The notes under the pieces: model-generated
Seen by the model: the letters and a program-made list of their open reading frames with translations, nothing else
What the model was told of the DNA's origin: nothing
Database searches by the model: none
Translations under genes and position numbers: made by a program
From: Anticarsia gemmatalis
Taxonomy: Eukaryota > Arthropoda > Insecta > Lepidoptera > Erebidae
Reading direction: 5' to 3'
Assembly (NCBI RefSeq): GCF_050436995.1
Contig: NC_134776.1
Coordinates: forward strand, 14,859,001-14,923,000
Length of the DNA stretch: 64,000 nt
In this document: piece by piece, positions 59,501 through 64,000 of the stretch
Position numbering within the stretch: the stretch's first letter is position 1
Layout of the letters: each line of letters starts with the position of its first letter

Positions 59501-62500
59501 TGTACATTTATTTAATGACATTCATCAACTCTCACTGTCAGTATCATAAAGTTCTCTAGCTATTTCGCAAGAGATGATAACCGCAATTATCTTTTCTATT
59601 TTGATATACCTCCATCTGATCCAATGACGACACGATAATTATACTAAAATATTTGCATAGCAGTCGCCATAAATACTAGATAGATCTAGGAATAGAGACT
59701 TTCTTAAAGTAATGACATCAACCTTCAATAACTTATAAACTTAGTTGTAATAATTGTTTAATTCCAGGACTCTTCCATAAAGCTATATCGGAATCAGGCA
59801 CTGCCCTAGTGCCCTGGGCCGAGGCTACCCCAGGTGAGGCACTCAGGAATGCCTTCCTCCTGGCTAAGTTCCTGGACTGTCCGCAAGCGCCATCAGAGAA
59901 AATGATTGCCTGTCTTCGCACCAAAGATAGTTATGACATTATAGACACGGAATTCAATTTCTATGTAAGTTTCATTTTAATCTAATCAACTATAAAAGGA
60001 CAATAATCTACCAAATACGTAATCTAAAAGGTACTCATGGCTATGTAATTTATGTTCTCATAATATTACTGGTTTTACAAAGAATAGGTAGATGTACTCG
60101 TAGACTCGTACACAGAATATGTAAACGTGACCTTCGTGGTTTGTTTTTCTCGGCTCGTGGCTTTGTATTGTTGTGGTAAAAAAATTATGGTTTTAGGCGT
60201 GGGATTACGAGCCCATGACCCCGTTCAAAGCAGTGGTTGAACCGGACCTGCCGGGAGCCTTCTTGAGGAGGAGTCCTCGCAAAATACCTGATGTACCTGC
60301 TGTGCCCTGGTTGACAGGTCTCACCTCACACGAAGGCTGCTTGAAATCTGTTTGTAAGTGCACTTTCTTCAACTAACTGTTTACATAAACTTGAGTGAAA
60401 GGTGAATGTATGTAAACGACATTGTAAAGGTAATTACGTTCGAGTCAGTCCGTGGTGCGCTTATGGTTTTGTTAAAATTTTGTACGGCTGTTGCATAACA
60501 GAACTTTGTAATCAAAACATTTATATTTTACGGTCATTAGCTTATGAAAGTGCTTACATGTTGAATTTTAAAAGTTCGACGTCGCCTTTTACCTTTTAGC
60601 TACCTACTGGCCACGCGTAATATTACAGTAGTAGGTAACAGCTTGAGTCTTAACCACATAATTATATTTTATGAAATGCAAACACGCTTTTAGGAATTAC
60701 GGTCATACGCGTAATCCTAAAAGACAATATAAAGAGCAAGTTCATTCAACTCTATAGTTTCTCTTCAAGTAGAGGACTCGTGTTACAAAAACAGTAGCAT
60801 GCAGATGCATGCTTACGGCATTACGTAAAGTAACTCAAATTACGCGATTTACATTAGATCTCTGGTCGTGGAAAGATGAAAAAATATTGTAATTTTCTTT
60901 AAACACGTTGTTTTGTGTTATACACGCACGATAACGTTTCTCATAATTTGTGTAGATTGTTGATGTAAGGTGAAGTAAGTAAGTAATAAGTGATTTTTAT
61001 AAATTATACCACTTAATAGCAGGCGAATAAATCTTATCCTACCAATATAAACGTTTGTGAAAATGGATGTATGTGTATGTTTGTTACTCTTTCACGAAAA
61101 AAAACATTGAAAGGATTTTGACGATATTTGACACTTGGATAGTTTATTACCTTTATTAACACATAGTATACTTTTCAACTGCGGAAAAGTTTTCATGCGG
61201 ATGAAGTCGCGGGGTTAGCTACTTAGTTACTTTATAAACTAACCATGAACTATGGTATGTTAAAGGGATTACGGCGAATAAAACCAGATATCAGGAGTTT
61301 ATGTCGGCTTTCGAAGCGATAGCCCCGGTTTCGTTCTACTACGAGAACTCACCTTATGTGGACGAAATCACCAAGAATGTACGCCAGAAGTATCTGCAAG
61401 GAAATGAGGAGCAGATCCAGACGGGACTCCTTCATGTAAGTTCATAACTTTATTATTTAAGAGAGAATATTTTTTTCTCGATACTGTTCTTACTAAATCT
61501 CCAAAATCATAATTGTTAAAAACATATCGGCTCTAACAGGCAACCAGCATTTCGAAACGGCCAAAAACTCAAAATTCTATGATGTTTTCTAATTATTATG
61601 TTTAATGTTTACGAAGTAAAGAATATTAAATTTGATATTTTTTGACAAAAACGCCTGGCTTATTAGATGTTTTAATTTGCGTTCAATACCTATTATTTCC
61701 ACATTCAGTAATACCTACTAGAACTGCAGATTGAGTTACAATAATTTTATACCTACTTAAAATAATTATAATAAAATAGTGTTCGCAATAAATAATTATA
61801 AAACAATTCATTAACTTAAGAAAAACATATACGCACTAGTCTAGGCTTATGTTTTGTTTTGTTTTGTTTGCATTTGTCTGAAACAAGTCTCATTATAATG
61901 TAATGCTAAGTTTTTCACGGTCGGGTCAAATGCCATCAAATGCGTGGCTATTTTGAAGCCGGTTTTTGTTTTGTATTTCAGAATAGTTACAAAAAAGCAG
62001 GTTTCATATTACCCAGCCTCAAATGCTCACACATAAAATATGTCGTTCTTAGTTTTGTCAATGTTTCCTACAAAGTCGTTTTCAGTTTTTGTCAAAATTA
62101 TTATAAGGAGTGTAGGGCACGCAGTTGTCCAATCAATGTAAGGATTTGGACTGGACTGCTGTCGACACATTAGAACTATTGGACTAAAAATTAGGATTCA
62201 TTAACTTTTCTTGAAACTTCTTCAGTTAATACCCTTTTAAATGATGTGCTATATGTACTACAAAACTATAAGTAAATATGTAAAAATCGTTCCTTTAGTC
62301 CGCCGCGCCTATTACAAAGAAGCTCAATTTTAGGATTAAAAAGAAGGTATCATATCTCCGAAGCGGTGAGTTAAGTTTTGATGGTACTAATGTTTTAGCA
62401 GCAGTTTAGAAAATATGCTTATATCGTTTGGACAACCGTGTTTCTAACACCCTATAAACGTAGTAGATATATTTAGGTACTATTGATTTTCACATTAACA

Positions 62501-63408
62501 GAATAAAATCATCATCATCACGCAATATTCATGATGAATAGCAATTGTGATCGCACAATGAATAAATAATTGCCTTAAATAGGACCACCTCCGCCTAGAA
62601 TAGCCGATACGTGACAAAATTGATGCGTGGAAATATTAACAATATAATCTTTGTTTTCAGATGTATACAGATTCGTACTTCGCCTTCCCAGCTGTTGAGG
62701 CAGTGGAATTAGTATTTAATTACACAAAAAATCCGGTGTATTTATATGAATTGGCATACAGAGCTACTAATAGCTTCTCACAAATCTTTGGTGACCCCGA
62801 CGGAGACTACGGTAAGTTTCTTCGCAGTGGGACAAATAAAATATGGTGTAATGGCGTGGCATAATTCATTGATTGAAAAATTTGAATTATCTTTAGCTAA
62901 AATCGCAGTGTTTCCAACATCATAATAATTAATATGTTATATTGTCGGATATAATAGATAATACTATTTCGTATTGTATACAGGTGTCTGCCACGCTGAC
63001 GAGTTGATGCATTTGTTCCCCATTCACTTCCTCGTCAAACCAATTTCGCCACAAGATGTTAAAATAAGCGAGACCATAGTGACGCTGTTTACTAACTTTG
63101 CGACAACAGGGTAAGTGTTCTGAACACGTTTTTTTACTATGATCTTGAAAGGATCCATACTAATCAATTCGATATGTAAGTGATAAAGCAGTTTCCTTTA
63201 ACTTATTGTTATTGTTTTCAGAAATCCAAATAAACCAGTTCCAGTGTCATTCAAGTGGGAGTCGGCGACAGGAGGTCGCAACATGGAGTATCTAGAGATA
63301 GGGGTGCAACCACAGATGAAAAAGGACCTGGCCTCGCGCTCCCGTTACTGGGGTACATTACCCCTATGGCACCATATGCGTAGTCGTCGACTAATCGACG
63401 AACTCTAG
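56521..63408 (+). CDS. secreted carboxyl/choline-esterase family protein, 10 coding exons
   Basis: Exons: 56521-56724, 57936-58091, 58784-58931, 59204-59398, 59768-59964, 60197-60353, 61266-61435, 62661-62811, 62984-63110 and 63222-63408. All have GT-AG borders, the phases agree, and the total is 563 aa, usual for the alpha/beta-hydrolase carboxylesterases that cleave esters, including pheromone-, odorant- or hormone-type ones. The catalytic set is complete: oxyanion HGGGW (136-140), Ser218 in GESAGG, Glu346 in LTSHEG and His463 in CHADEL. The start MWRSLTCYFVFLSLV is a signal peptide; in-frame ATGs at 56485 and 56449 would only lengthen it. There is no C-terminal ER-retention or GPI-type tail, so I infer secretion. 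The acceptor of exon 7 (TTAAAG) has a poor pyrimidine tract but is the only one giving the right phase without a stop. Introns carry repeats. The neighbour downstream is convergent. A juvenile-hormone-esterase role is not supported: the typical GQSAG serine motif is absent. Confidence 0.95.
58482..58697 (+). mobile_element. retroelement fragment in esterase intron 2
   Basis: Begins 'gaggccgcccacgactccgt', contains 'aaatttcatcgcgatcagtt' and ends 'cgcatttataatagtgggat'. These words are typical of a lepidopteran RTE-like repeat. It lies in the intron between exons 2 and 3. Confidence 0.6.
58974..59143. mobile_element. hAT-type MITE, 170 bp, in esterase intron 3
   Basis: Terminal repeats CAAGGGTTCCCAACC and GGTTGGGAACCACTG, with 8-base flanks CTGAAGAG (58966-58973) and CTGTAGAG (59144-59151) that differ at one base. 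Length, ends and the 8-base duplication fit a hAT element; the mismatch suggests some age. It leaves the splice sites of the 272-base intron intact. Confidence 0.8.
61030..61221 (-). mobile_element. retroelement fragment in esterase intron 6
   Basis: The minus strand opens 'ctaaccccgcgacttcatcc'; the other side has 'gttactctttcacgaaaa'. It resembles in type the fragment at 38075-38290. It ends about 45 bases before the exon 7 acceptor. Confidence 0.5.
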
Positions 63409-63479
63409 GGTTCATCTGACCATAAAATATTTAGAACAGGGTGCCTATAGCAAATAAGTAAAATAGCACAAAAATCTGA

Positions 63480-63485
63480 AATAAA
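63480..63485 (+). terminator. poly(A) signal of the esterase
   Basis: AATAAA 72 bases after the stop codon at 63408. Confidence 0.7.
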
Positions 63486-63517
63486 ACCTCAACACTTACA
63501 AAGATACTGTTATAAGA

Positions 63518-63523
63518 TTTATT
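63518..63523 (-). terminator. candidate poly(A) signal of the fucosyltransferase
   Basis: The complement reads AATAAA about 40 bases past the minus-strand stop (63561). It lies only 33 bases from the esterase signal, so the two transcripts end almost tail to tail and may overlap by a few bases. Confidence 0.6.
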
Positions 63524-63560
63524 AATTAAGTAATTACTAAGGTAAGATAAAATAAACGTA

Positions 63561-64000
63561 CTATATTATAATTGGCCATTGTGTTTCATTGATAATTGCT
63601 TCGCAAACAGTCTTCGTGGTCCACCACGCGCTAAAATCATTGTAAGTAGTAGATGTATTCATTAAGGTGTCGTTGTTCACCATGGCGCAGAATTTACAGT
63701 AATCATCGGTATCGGGTGTCTCGTGCTTCAAGTGATACGAGTAGTAATTACGCCATCTAAAATACTTGTAGTATAGTTCGGGCCTCTCTGTGGCTTCATA
63801 TATTTTTTCAGCCAGTGTCTGTGGCCCAAGTGCTAGGGCGTCTAGGTATGAGCCGGGGGGCAGAAACCTAGAATGAAATATTATTATAATTGTATTTCAT
63901 ATAATATTTGATAATTCTACCTAAGTCGAATATACTTTTGTTTTAAAATTATATGTGAAATCTGTTCAAGGTTCATGTTCACTTACTTGGTGTAGTCAGC
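63561..64000 (-). CDS. alpha-1,3-fucosyltransferase, C-terminal two exons (partial)
   Basis: On the minus strand, exon fragment 64000-63987 (ADYTK, donor GTAAGT) joins exon 63867-63561 in frame (acceptor TTCTAG). The product ends ADYTKFLPPGSYLDALALG, then KYFRWRNYYSYH, DYCKFCAMVN and AWWTTKTVCEAI. Fucosyltransferases of family GT10 end this way: a PPGSY(I/L)DA block in the donor-binding half, a YF.W..YY helix, then Cys residues (CxxC, WW...CE) that form structural disulfides. These are Golgi type II membrane enzymes adding fucose from GDP-fucose to N-glycans. The catalytic core and membrane anchor lie beyond the window. The gene converges on the esterase with 152 bases between stop codons. 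I cannot tell from this end whether it adds core alpha-1,3 fucose (FucTA-like) or another linkage. Confidence 0.85.

Overview
The window is AT-rich nuclear DNA of a moth or butterfly (Lepidoptera), most likely a noctuid-type moth. This is judged from short GT-AG introns, gene content, and repeat families typical of lepidopteran genomes: tRNA-headed SINEs, a repeat opening 'actagctgacccgcgcaac', TTA-flanked Harbinger-type MITEs, and non-LTR retrotransposon remnants. No prokaryotic feature (operon, CRISPR) is present. The species cannot be fixed from the sequence alone.

Well-supported genes, left to right: (1) a Y-box cold-shock-domain RNA-binding protein on the minus strand, 4 coding exons, 2595-4988, 271 aa; (2) an unrecognised gene for an acidic, Asn/Ser/Asp-rich protein on the minus strand, 11916-14281, whose first coding exon appears to be split by a 750-bp PIF/Harbinger element; (3) catalase on the plus strand, 2 coding exons, 30893-33016, 507 aa; (4) an intronless plus-strand ORF with a Cys/His zinc-binding cluster and a coiled coil, 52462-53073, possibly of transposon origin; (5) a secreted carboxylesterase on the plus strand, 10 coding exons, 56521-63408, 563 aa, with a complete catalytic triad; (6) the last two exons of an alpha-1,3-fucosyltransferase on the minus strand, 63561 to the window edge, convergent with the esterase. 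A decayed-looking multi-exon gene lies at 46047-46765 on the minus strand.

The rest is mostly gene-free DNA with many small mobile elements, several of which can be delimited to the base by target-site duplications: Harbinger-type at 1012-1177, 13503-14252 and 24083-24204 (TTA duplications), hAT-type at 25300-25488 and 58974-59143 (8-bp duplications), a pogo-like element at 22745-23885 and mariner-like MITEs at 38568-38781 and 49787-50001 (TA duplications). Larger structures are an eight-copy 137-145 bp tandem array (34566-35705), a 470-bp long-hairpin element (39489-39958), a pair of ~620-bp inverted arms 3.3 kb apart carrying outward-facing promoter-like sequence (41149-41762 and 45052-45680), and a 1.8-kb element with 271-bp inverted repeats whose coding remnants point in opposite directions (47517-49321).

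The genes are ordinary, independently acting insect genes (translation control, peroxide detoxification, ester hydrolysis, N-glycan fucosylation); nothing suggests that they form one pathway. The most interesting signals are the transposon inside a coding exon that leaves the reading frame open, the inverted promoter-bearing arms, and the internally rearranged element.
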